Below are positions 55,676-62,122 of a stretch of 64,000 bases of DNA, one piece after another. The DNA lies in the NCBI RefSeq assembly GCF_001543325.1, contig NZ_CP013355.1:2324001-2388000 (forward strand). The letters are read 5' to 3'. Position numbers and translations under genes: made by a program. Below the pieces are notes generated by a model. It ran no database searches and was not told where the DNA came from. It was given only the letters and a program-made list of their open reading frames with translations. Position 1 is the stretch's first letter, and each line of letters starts with the position of its first letter. The stretch is from Lutibacter profundi. Its GTDB lineage: Bacteria > Bacteroidota > Bacteroidia > Flavobacteriales > Flavobacteriaceae.

Positions 55676-57397
55676 ATGAAATATGCTAATTTTTTACCGT
55701 TTTTAAACTGGCTTCCTGATTATAAAAAATCTTGGTTAAAAGGAGACTTTTCAGCTGGGTTAACTGTTGGTATTATGCTAATACCTCAAGGAATTGCCTA
55801 CGCTATGATTGCGGGTTTACCACCAATATATGGTCTTTATACAGCAATGATACCTCAATTTATTTACGCCTTCTTTGGAACTTCACGACAATTAGCAGTT
55901 GGGCCTGTTGCTATGGACTCGTTAATAGTAGCTTCAGGGGTTGGTGCAATTGCAGTTGTAGGTTCAGAACATTTTATTTCTCTTGCAATATTATTGGCAT
56001 TATTAATGGGGATAATGCAATTAGCCTTCGGGATATTTAGATTAGGATTTTTAGTTAATTTTTTATCAAAACCAGTTATAAGTGGATTTACTTCCGCAGC
56101 AGCGTTAATTATTGGTTTAAATCAGCTCAAACACATATTTGGTGTAAATATGCAACGAAATAATCAATTGCAATACATAATTTTAGATGCTTTTAACCAA
56201 ATAAAATTTATTAATTGGCGAACATTTATTATTGGATTAATCTCAATATTATTATTGGTGTTTATAAATAAGTATTTTAAAAAATTACCAGGAGCTTTAA
56301 TAGTTGTTGTTTTCGGAATATTGGTTGTTAAATTTTTTAATTTAAATGATTATGGAGTTAAAATAGTTGGTGATATTCCCAAAGGTCTTCCTGATTTTAA
56401 AATTCAATTCATGGATGTTGAAACAATTAAAGAATTAGCTCCAATAGCTTTAACATTAGCATTAATTGCCTTTATGGAAGCAATTTCAGTTGCTAAAGCA
56501 ATAGAATCAAAACATAATAACTATAAAGTTAATGCCAATAAGGAATTAATAGCATTAGGGTTAGGGAACATTGTAGGTTCCTTTTTCCAAAGTTATCCGT
56601 CTACTGGAGGGTTTTCACGTACAGCTATTAACAATCAGGCTGGCGCCAACACACCTCTAGCTGCTATTTTTTCTGCATTAATAGTGGCACTAACATTGCT
56701 TTTTTTAACACCATTATTTTATTATTTACCAAAAGCAGTTTTAGGAGCTATTATAATGGTAGCAGTTTTTGGTTTGTTAGATTTTAGCGTACCTAAACAG
56801 TTGTGGAAATACACAAAACGAGATTTACTTATTTTAAATATTACATTAATAGTTACGGTTACTATTGGTATTAAAGAAGGAATAATTACAGGTGTAATTT
56901 TATCGTTAGTTATGTTAATTTATAAATCAACAAAACCGCATGTAGCAATTTTAGGAAATGTACCCAATACCTATTTATACAGAAATATTAAAAGATTTAA
57001 TGATTTAATTGATTTGAAAGATGTATTAATTATAAGGTTTGATGCGCAACTACACTTTGCAAATACCACGTATTTTAAAGATACTATTTATAATGAAGCT
57101 GAAAAAAAAGGAAGTGATTTAAAAGTTATTGTTATTGATGGAGAAAGTTTAAATAGCTTAGATAGCAGCGGTGTTTATGCCTTAAAAGAAATTTTAACAT
57201 ATTTTAAAGAAAAAAATATAGATCTCTATTTTACAGGATTAAAGGGACCCGTTAGAGATACAATTTATAAGTCTAATATCATTGAAGATATAGGTCAAGA
57301 GCATTGTTTTATGAGTATACAAGAAGCTATAGATCATTACCAAAATAAAGGAGTTAATGTAAATAAAAAAAGGTATTCCAGCCAAAGAAACCTTTAG
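55676..57397 (+). CDS. SulP-family anion transporter with STAS domain (second paralogue)
   Basis: The 573-residue SulP protein has FLPFLNWLPDYKKSWLKGDF at the start, then VGIMLIPQGIAYAMIAGLPP and SYPSTGGFSRTAINNQAGANTP. A C-terminal STAS domain follows (about 440-555; VLIIRFDAQLHFANTTYF, then SLDSSGVYALKEIL). It resembles the preceding gene throughout but is well diverged, and it lacks the Cys-rich tail. It lies 73 bp after the first SulP gene with no terminator between, so cotranscription is likely. Its substrate is not deducible. Confidence 0.92.
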   Translation: MKYANFLPFLNWLPDYKKSWLKGDFSAGLTVGIMLIPQGIAYAMIAGLPPIYGLYTAMIPQFIYAFFGTSRQLAVGPVAMDSLIVASGVGAIAVVGSEHFISLAILLALLMGIMQLAFGIFRLGFLVNFLSKPVISGFTSAAALIIGLNQLKHIFGVNMQRNNQLQYIILDAFNQIKFINWRTFIIGLISILLLVFINKYFKKLPGALIVVVFGILVVKFFNLNDYGVKIVGDIPKGLPDFKIQFMDVETIKELAPIALTLALIAFMEAISVAKAIESKHNNYKVNANKELIALGLGNIVGSFFQSYPSTGGFSRTAINNQAGANTPLAAIFSALIVALTLLFLTPLFYYLPKAVLGAIIMVAVFGLLDFSVPKQLWKYTKRDLLILNITLIVTVTIGIKEGIITGVILSLVMLIYKSTKPHVAILGNVPNTYLYRNIKRFNDLIDLKDVLIIRFDAQLHFANTTYFKDTIYNEAEKKGSDLKVIVIDGESLNSLDSSGVYALKEILTYFKEKNIDLYFTGLKGPVRDTIYKSNIIEDIGQEHCFMSIQEAIDHYQNKGVNVNKKRYSSQRNL

Positions 57398-57400
57398 CAA

Positions 57401-57416
57401 TGTGATGTTAATCACA
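57401..57416 (+). promoter_or_regulatory. Crp/Fnr-type palindrome B, upstream of the MBL-rhodanese gene
   Basis: TGTGAT-gtta-ATCACA is a perfect 6-bp half-site palindrome starting 3 nt after the second SulP stop. Its centre is 32 bp before the centre of the box at 57437-57444. Confidence 0.75.
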
Positions 57417-57436
57417 CAAAGAAGAAAACTAATTCA

Positions 57437-57444
57437 TTAATTTG
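57437..57444 (+). promoter_or_regulatory. -7 promoter element of the MBL-rhodanese gene
   Basis: TTAATTTG has one mismatch to TAnnTTTG, and lies 32 nt before the ATG. The weak box fits a promoter that needs an activator at palindrome B. Confidence 0.45.
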
Positions 57445-57476
57445 GAGCACTTTAATATTTATTTAAAATTAGAATC

Positions 57477-58892
57477 ATGAAAGTAGAACAATTATTTACT
57501 GGCTGTTTAGCAGAAATGGCTTACTATATTCACTCGAATGGAGAAGCCGCAATTATTGACCCACTAAGAGAAACCGAACCCTATATAGAAATGGCAAAAG
57601 CTGATGGTGCAAAAATAAAATATGTTTTTTTAACACATTTTCATGCTGATTTTGTTTCAGGTCAAGTTGATTTAGCAAAAAAAACAGGAGCAACTATAGT
57701 TTTTGGTCCAAATGCTGAAGCTGAATACGATTTACATGTAGGAAAAGATGGAGAAGAGTTTAAAATTGGAGACTTAACATTACAATTATTACATACACCT
57801 GGTCATACAATGGAATCTTCTTCTTATTTGTTAATTGATAAAGATGGAAATACACCCTACGTATTTACAGGAGACTGTTTATTTATTGGTGATGTAGGAA
57901 GACCAGATTTAGCGGTAAAATCTGATTTAACACAGGCAGACTTAGCAGGTCATTTGTTTGATTCTCTACGGAATAAAATTATGACTTTACCAGATGACAT
58001 TATTGTTTATCCTAATCATGGTGCTGGTTCAGCCTGTGGGAAAAATATGAGTTCAGAGACATTTGATACTTTAGGTAATCAAAAGAAAACAAATTATGCT
58101 TTAAGGGCTGATATGACAAAAGAAGAATTTATTAAAGAAGTAACTACAGGTTTAAAACCACCACCACAATATTTTGGGAATAATGTTAGAATGAATAAAG
58201 GCATAAATACAAATATTGATGAGGTACTGCACAGAGGAACAACACCAATTGATGCTGATACTTTTAAAGAAATGAGCGAGCAAAAAGATATTTTAGTTAT
58301 TGATACAAGATCTAAAGAAATTTATGCTGAAGAAGGAACAGTTCCTGGAGCTTGGTATATTGGAGTAGATGGAAGTTTTGCCCCTTGGGTAGGTGCTTTA
58401 GTTAAAGATATTAATCAAAAAATAATTTTTATCGCAGAAGGAGGTAGGGAGCATGAAGTTGTTACGCGTTTTTCACGCGTGGGGTATGATAATACGCTTG
58501 GATATTTAAGAGGCGGAATGCATGCTTGGAAGGCTGCAGGTCATGAAATTGATAAAATTGGTTCTATCTCAGCAATTCAATTTGCAAATAAATTAAAAGA
58601 AGGCTCTATGGAAGCACCTTTAGATGTTAGGAAAGAATCAGAATACTTATCTGAACACGTTGTAGGGGTGAAAAATTTTCCATTAGATACAATTCATCAA
58701 AATTTTGCTGAAATTAACCCAAATAAAGAATATTTTTTACATTGTGCTAGTGGATATCGTTCCTTAATTGCAGCTTCTATTTTTCAAGCAAATGGAGTTA
58801 AAAATGTAACAGATGTTAGAGGTGGGTTTAATGATATTAAAGATAGTGGAGCTGAACTTACAGAGTATGTTTGTCCAACAACATTATTATAA
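57477..58892 (+). CDS. Persulfide dioxygenase-like MBL-fold protein with two rhodanese domains
   Basis: The 471-residue cytoplasmic protein has a metallo-beta-lactamase domain (about 1-245): FLTHFHADFVSG (His54, His56, Asp58; Phe59 where HxHxDH enzymes have His), LHTPGHTMES (His110), FTGDCLF (Asp133) and PNHGAGSACG (His181). The pattern fits mononuclear-iron persulfide dioxygenases of ETHE1 type. Two rhodanese domains follow. The first (about 255-358) has Glu321 at the catalytic position (FIAEGGREHE). The second (about 362-465) has the active Cys423 (HCASGYRS). The expected role is oxidation of glutathione- or thiol-persulfide made by SQR to sulfite or thiosulfate. Confidence 0.9.
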   Translation: MKVEQLFTGCLAEMAYYIHSNGEAAIIDPLRETEPYIEMAKADGAKIKYVFLTHFHADFVSGQVDLAKKTGATIVFGPNAEAEYDLHVGKDGEEFKIGDLTLQLLHTPGHTMESSSYLLIDKDGNTPYVFTGDCLFIGDVGRPDLAVKSDLTQADLAGHLFDSLRNKIMTLPDDIIVYPNHGAGSACGKNMSSETFDTLGNQKKTNYALRADMTKEEFIKEVTTGLKPPPQYFGNNVRMNKGINTNIDEVLHRGTTPIDADTFKEMSEQKDILVIDTRSKEIYAEEGTVPGAWYIGVDGSFAPWVGALVKDINQKIIFIAEGGREHEVVTRFSRVGYDNTLGYLRGGMHAWKAAGHEIDKIGSISAIQFANKLKEGSMEAPLDVRKESEYLSEHVVGVKNFPLDTIHQNFAEINPNKEYFLHCASGYRSLIAASIFQANGVKNVTDVRGGFNDIKDSGAELTEYVCPTTLL

Positions 58893-58916
58893 TTATTTTA
58901 TTTTAAATAAAGTTTA

Positions 58917-58944
58917 AGAGAGAGTTTGTAACTCTCTCTCTTTG
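58917..58944 (+). terminator. Terminator of the MBL-rhodanese gene
   Basis: A 10-bp stem (58917-58926 with 58930-58939) made of AGAGAGAGTT/AACTCTCTCT has a 3-nt loop and is followed by a T-rich tail. Confidence 0.75.
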
Positions 58945-58953
58945 TTTAAAAAT

Positions 58954-58967
58954 GTAACATGGGTTAC
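58954..58967 (+). promoter_or_regulatory. Crp/Fnr-like palindrome C, upstream of the rhodanese lipoprotein gene
   Basis: GTAAC-atgg-GTTAC is a perfect palindrome. It is related to the GTGAT-N4-ATCAC sites but differs at two positions per half. Its centre is 33 bp before the centre of the box at 58990-58997. Confidence 0.5.
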
Positions 58968-58989
58968 TATCAAAACTTATAAGTAAATT

Positions 58990-58997
58990 TACATTTG
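58990..58997 (+). promoter_or_regulatory. -7 promoter element of the rhodanese-DUF3365-SQR unit
   Basis: TACATTTG matches TAnnTTTG exactly, with no TTG at -33. It overlaps the TTG codon that would otherwise be an upstream start, so translation must begin at 59022. Confidence 0.65.
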
Positions 58998-59021
58998 CCA
59001 AAAAATCAAAAACAATTAAAA

Positions 59022-59471
59022 ATGAAAACATCTATTAAATTATTAGGATTACTCAGTTTGAGTATTATTTTTATTAGTCTAAGTTGCAAAAACAATCAAG
59101 ATAAAAATAAGAGTTCAACAAATAATATTATTGTTAATACCAATCAAGAAACCAAAGGTAAAATTACCCTTCTTTCACCATCAGAATTCAAAGAAAAATC
59201 AAAAGACCATCAAATAATTGATGTAAGAACACCTATGGAATTTAAAGAAGGTTATATTGAGGGAGCTAAAAATATGAATCTTAAAGGTGATGATTTTACA
59301 AAAGAAATATCTTCTTTAGATAAAGATAAACCTGTTTATATTTATTGTAAATCAGGACATAGATCGGGAATTGCTGCTAAAAAAATGATAGAACTTGGAT
59401 TCAAAGAAGTTTATGATTTGCAAGGGGGTATTTTAAACTGGAAACAGAATAATAATAAAGTAAAAAATTAA
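59022..59471 (+). CDS. Rhodanese-domain lipoprotein
   Basis: The ATG at 59022 gives a 149-residue product with a lipoprotein signal (MKTSIKLLGLLSLSIIFISL, lipobox Cys22). A longer frame from TTG at 58995 is rejected because that codon lies inside the -7 promoter box. One rhodanese domain spans about residues 50-145 with IIDVRTPMEFKEGYIEGA and the active loop CKSGHRSG (Cys109). It would carry sulfane sulfur in the periplasm. It lies 9 bp upstream of the DUF3365 gene and probably heads a unit running through the first SQR. Confidence 0.9.
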   Translation: MKTSIKLLGLLSLSIIFISLSCKNNQDKNKSSTNNIIVNTNQETKGKITLLSPSEFKEKSKDHQIIDVRTPMEFKEGYIEGAKNMNLKGDDFTKEISSLDKDKPVYIYCKSGHRSGIAAKKMIELGFKEVYDLQGGILNWKQNNNKVKN

Positions 59472-59480
59472 GTAACTAAA

Positions 59481-60047
59481 ATGTTAAAATATTTTTTAAT
59501 TTTAGGTTTGCTATTAAGTATTATGGCTTGTAATACTTCAATATCTCTGAAAGAAAAGCAAGAATACTTAAAAAAAGGAAAGCAAATAACACAAGCCACC
59601 TTTAAAGAATTAAGTGGTAATTTAATGCAACAAATGAAATTAGGAGGCCCATCACAAGCAGTGCCTTTTTGTAACTTGCAGGCATTACCAATTGCCAATC
59701 AAATTTCTAAAAAGTTTGATGTGACTATTAAAAGAACTTCTAATAAATTGCGAAACCCAAAAAATAGCCCAAATAAACGAGAAGCAGAAATTATAAAACA
59801 ATATCAAATTTTATTAGAAAAGGATAAAGAATTATTACCAATAGTTGAGGTAGGTTCTGATAATATGAAGCATTATTATGCTCCTATTAAATTAAACACA
59901 AAGTGTTTAGCTTGTCATGGAGAGTTAAGAAAAAAATTAAGTGTAAAAACAGACTCGTTAATTAAGTCTTTGTATCCAAACGATATGGCAATTAATTATA
60001 AAAAAGGTGATTTTAGAGGGATTTGGAGTATTGAATTTAAAAACTAA
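59481..60047 (+). CDS. DUF3365 haem-binding lipoprotein
   Basis: The 188-residue product has lipobox Cys17 (LSIMAC). The body matches DUF3365 (Tll0287-like): GGPSQAVPFCNLQALPIANQ (about 56-75), RTSNKLRNPKNSPNKRE and a single haem c motif CLACHG (142-147). In related proteins the haem sits in a PAS-like fold and may sense redox state or carry electrons. It is placed between a rhodanese lipoprotein and an SQR (5 bp gap), which suggests a periplasmic redox role in sulfur oxidation. The precise role is unknown. Confidence 0.85.
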   Translation: MLKYFLILGLLLSIMACNTSISLKEKQEYLKKGKQITQATFKELSGNLMQQMKLGGPSQAVPFCNLQALPIANQISKKFDVTIKRTSNKLRNPKNSPNKREAEIIKQYQILLEKDKELLPIVEVGSDNMKHYYAPIKLNTKCLACHGELRKKLSVKTDSLIKSLYPNDMAINYKKGDFRGIWSIEFKN

Positions 60048-60052
60048 TTGAA

Positions 60053-61510
60053 ATGTCAAAAATAGTAGTATTAGGAGCTGGAATTTCGGGTCACACAGCA
60101 GTTTCATACTTAAGTAAAGCACTTAAGAAGAATCATGAAGTGATAATGATTTCCCCAAATAGCAATTTTCAATGGTTACCATCTAATATATGGGTAGGTG
60201 TTGGTTTAATGACTCCAGAACAAGTAAAATTTGCGTTATCTCCAGTTTACAAAAAATTAGGAGTCAATTATAAACAAGCAATGGCAGTTTCTATTTATCC
60301 AGAAGGAGATGATAAAAGTGCGAAAGGATTTGTTAAAATTAAATACGTTTCCGAAAAAGAAAACGGTAAAGAAGAAATTGTAGATTATGATTATTTAATT
60401 AATGCTACGGGTCCAAAATTAGATTTTGAAGCAACAGAAGGCTTAGGACCTCATAAATTTACGCAATCAGTTTGTACTTATGACCACGCAGCACATGCTT
60501 GGGATAAGTTTCAAGAAGCTCTTGCTAAGATGGAAAAAGGAGAACGTCAAACTTTTGTGGTTGGCACAGGCCATGCTTTGGCTACTTGCCAAGGAGCTGC
60601 ATTTGAGTATATTTTAAATATAGCTTTTGAAATTAAAAAGAGAAAATTAATGCATTTAGCCGATTTATGGTGGCTGAGCAATGAATATGAGTTAGGTGAT
60701 TTTGGTATGGGAGGTGCATATATAAAAAGAAATGGGTATGTTACACCAACCAAAATATTTACAGAATCTATTTTAAAAGAATATGGTATTAGATGGATAA
60801 AAAGAGCAGGTGTTCAAAAAGTAGAAGAAGGGAAAATCCATTATGAAAATTTAAGAGGAGAATATCATACAAAACAATTTGATTTTGCTATGTTAATTCC
60901 TGGTTTTTCAGGTGCAGGAATGAAAGCTTATAACAAGCAAAATAAGGATATTACTTCTGAAGTTTTTGTAGCTAACGGAATGATGAAAGTTGATGCTGAT
61001 TACACTCCTAAACCTTTTGAAGAATGGCGAGCAAAAGATTGGCCATCAACATATCAAAGTGTAAAATATGATAATGTGTACGCAGCAGGTATTGCATTTG
61101 CTCCACCTCACGGAATGTCTAAACCAATGCAAAGTCCAAACGGAACAAAAATATTTCCAACTCCACCTAGAACAGGAATGCCATCAGGCGTAATAGGTAA
61201 AATTGTTGCGCAAAATATTATTCATGCAGTTAAAACAGGTAAAATGATTCATAAGCATAAGGCTTCTATGGCACATATGGGAGCAGCATGTATTGTATCT
61301 GCAGGATATGGATTATTTAAAGGTCAAGCTGCTGTTATGACTGTAAATCCTATTGTGCCAGATTGGGAAAAATACCCTAAATGGGGAAGAAACATAAAAG
61401 ATACAGTTGGGGTTGTAGGTACAGCAGGTCATTGGATGAAATTGTTTATGCATTATATGTTTTTATATAAAGCGAAAGCAAAACCTTTTTGGTGGTTAAT
61501 ACCAGAATAA
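60053..61510 (+). CDS. sqr: Sulfide:quinone oxidoreductase-family flavoprotein (first)
   Basis: The 485-residue flavoprotein has the FAD-binding N-terminus IVVLGAGISGHTAVSYLSKA, NFQWLPSNIWVGVG and the second dinucleotide-fold motif INATGPKLDFEATEGLG. Candidate redox cysteines are Cys141, Cys179 (GTGHALATCQGAAFEY) and Cys413. The C-terminus (about 445-485) is aromatic and amphipathic (GHWMKLFMHYMFLYKAKAKP), as in membrane-associated SQRs. It would oxidise sulfide and reduce menaquinone at the inner membrane. A flavocytochrome-c-like role is an alternative. It lies 5 bp after the DUF3365 gene. Confidence 0.85.
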   Translation: MSKIVVLGAGISGHTAVSYLSKALKKNHEVIMISPNSNFQWLPSNIWVGVGLMTPEQVKFALSPVYKKLGVNYKQAMAVSIYPEGDDKSAKGFVKIKYVSEKENGKEEIVDYDYLINATGPKLDFEATEGLGPHKFTQSVCTYDHAAHAWDKFQEALAKMEKGERQTFVVGTGHALATCQGAAFEYILNIAFEIKKRKLMHLADLWWLSNEYELGDFGMGGAYIKRNGYVTPTKIFTESILKEYGIRWIKRAGVQKVEEGKIHYENLRGEYHTKQFDFAMLIPGFSGAGMKAYNKQNKDITSEVFVANGMMKVDADYTPKPFEEWRAKDWPSTYQSVKYDNVYAAGIAFAPPHGMSKPMQSPNGTKIFPTPPRTGMPSGVIGKIVAQNIIHAVKTGKMIHKHKASMAHMGAACIVSAGYGLFKGQAAVMTVNPIVPDWEKYPKWGRNIKDTVGVVGTAGHWMKLFMHYMFLYKAKAKPFWWLIPE

Positions 61511-61536
61511 AATACGAATAGTTAAAAAAAAATAAT

Positions 61537-61701
61537 ATGACTAAAATAACAGAGAAAACAGTTCCTTATAGTAATATTTCATATGGAACAGAACCAACAA
61601 AAATGGTGAGATTTATGAGAAGGTTTTTTATTTTTCAAGTTTATAACTTTTTTAGATTAAATTTAAAAGTAATGAAAATTGTTGTTGGAGGACATTCATA
61701 A
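61537..61701 (+). CDS. Small ORF, 54 residues, downstream of the first SQR
   Basis: ATG at 61537 to TAA at 61701 encodes a basic 54-residue product. It begins MTKITEKTVPYSNISYG and has an aromatic, amphipathic stretch MRRFFIFQVYNFFRLNLKVM (about 27-46) resembling a membrane-associated helix. It starts 26 bp after the SQR stop in the same direction. Codon use is like its neighbours (AAA, TTT and TTA dominate). I recognise no family. It may be a small partner of the SQR. The promoter of the next gene overlaps its 3' end. Confidence 0.6.
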   Translation: MTKITEKTVPYSNISYGTEPTKMVRFMRRFFIFQVYNFFRLNLKVMKIVVGGHS

Positions 61702-61714
61702 AGTATTAAATTTG
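61685..61714 (+). promoter_or_regulatory. Promoter of the HMA-domain gene
   Basis: TTG (61685-61687), a 19-bp spacer and TAAATTTG (61707-61714) match consensus exactly. This places the start near 61720 and supports the ATG at 61739 over any earlier start. Confidence 0.75.
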
Positions 61715-61738
61715 CCCTTAATAAATAAAAATAAGTTG

Positions 61739-62011
61739 ATGACAACAATTGAAGTATTAAATTTAAAATGTAATGGTTGCGCAAACACTATTACAAAAGG
61801 ATTACTTTCATTAGAAGAAATAAAAGATGTGTCTATTGATGTAGCAACGTCTAGTGTTTCTTTTGATTCAAATAATGAAGAAAATTTAAAATTAGTAAAA
61901 GAGAAATTAGTTGCAATGGGATATCCTGAAGTTGGTGATACTAATACTATTGTTCATAAAGCAAAATCTTTTATTAGTTGTGCTACAGGAAGAATAACTT
62001 TGGAGGAATAG
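61739..62011 (+). CDS. Heavy-metal-associated (HMA) domain protein
   Basis: The 90-residue protein is started at the ATG at 61739, since an earlier frame beginning at 61679 lies upstream of the transcription start. It has a single HMA fold: TIEVLNLKCNGCANTITKGL with the metal-binding CxxC (CNGC, Cys11 and Cys14), then the typical ITKGLLSLEEIKDVSID and a C-terminal extension with one more Cys (SFISCATGR). It probably binds copper or another soft metal, or carries sulfane sulfur on the cysteines; the latter is speculation from context. Confidence 0.88.
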   Translation: MTTIEVLNLKCNGCANTITKGLLSLEEIKDVSIDVATSSVSFDSNNEENLKLVKEKLVAMGYPEVGDTNTIVHKAKSFISCATGRITLEE

Positions 62012-62028
62012 CTAATTTTATTAAAAAT

Positions 62029-62074
62029 AAAACCCTTATTAATGTGATTAAAATCACATTAATAAGGGTTTTTT
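62029..62074 (+). terminator. Terminator hairpin containing Crp/Fnr-type palindrome D
   Basis: The arms are a perfect 21-bp inverted repeat (62029-62049 and 62052-62072) with a 2-nt centre and T's at the end. The inner 16 bases (62043-62058) read TGTGAT-taaa-ATCACA, the same as palindrome B apart from the centre. It can terminate the HMA gene as RNA and act as an operator for the next gene as DNA. Confidence 0.75.
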
Positions 62075-62078
62075 ATTG

Positions 62079-62086
62079 TAATTTTT
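62079..62086 (+). promoter_or_regulatory. -7 promoter element of the second SQR gene
   Basis: TAATTTTT has one mismatch to TAnnTTTG. Its centre is 32 bp after the centre of palindrome D, the same spacing as at the other sites. Confidence 0.45.
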
Positions 62087-62122
62087 TCCCATCAAAATTT
62101 ACGAACTAAAAAATATAAAATA

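Noticed and set aside
53869-57397. The two SulP genes as a recent tandem duplication
   Set aside because: They share motifs and layout, but their sequences differ widely, including the N-terminus, STAS domain and tail, so the duplication is old or they were joined from separate lineages.
58995-59021. TTG start extending the rhodanese lipoprotein by 9 codons
   Set aside because: The TTG is part of the -7 promoter element TACATTTG, and the lipoprotein signal begins at the ATG at 59022.
61679-61738. 20-codon N-terminal extension of the HMA protein
   Set aside because: It overlaps the end of the small ORF and lies mostly upstream of the predicted transcript start; the HMA fold starts at the ATG at 61739.
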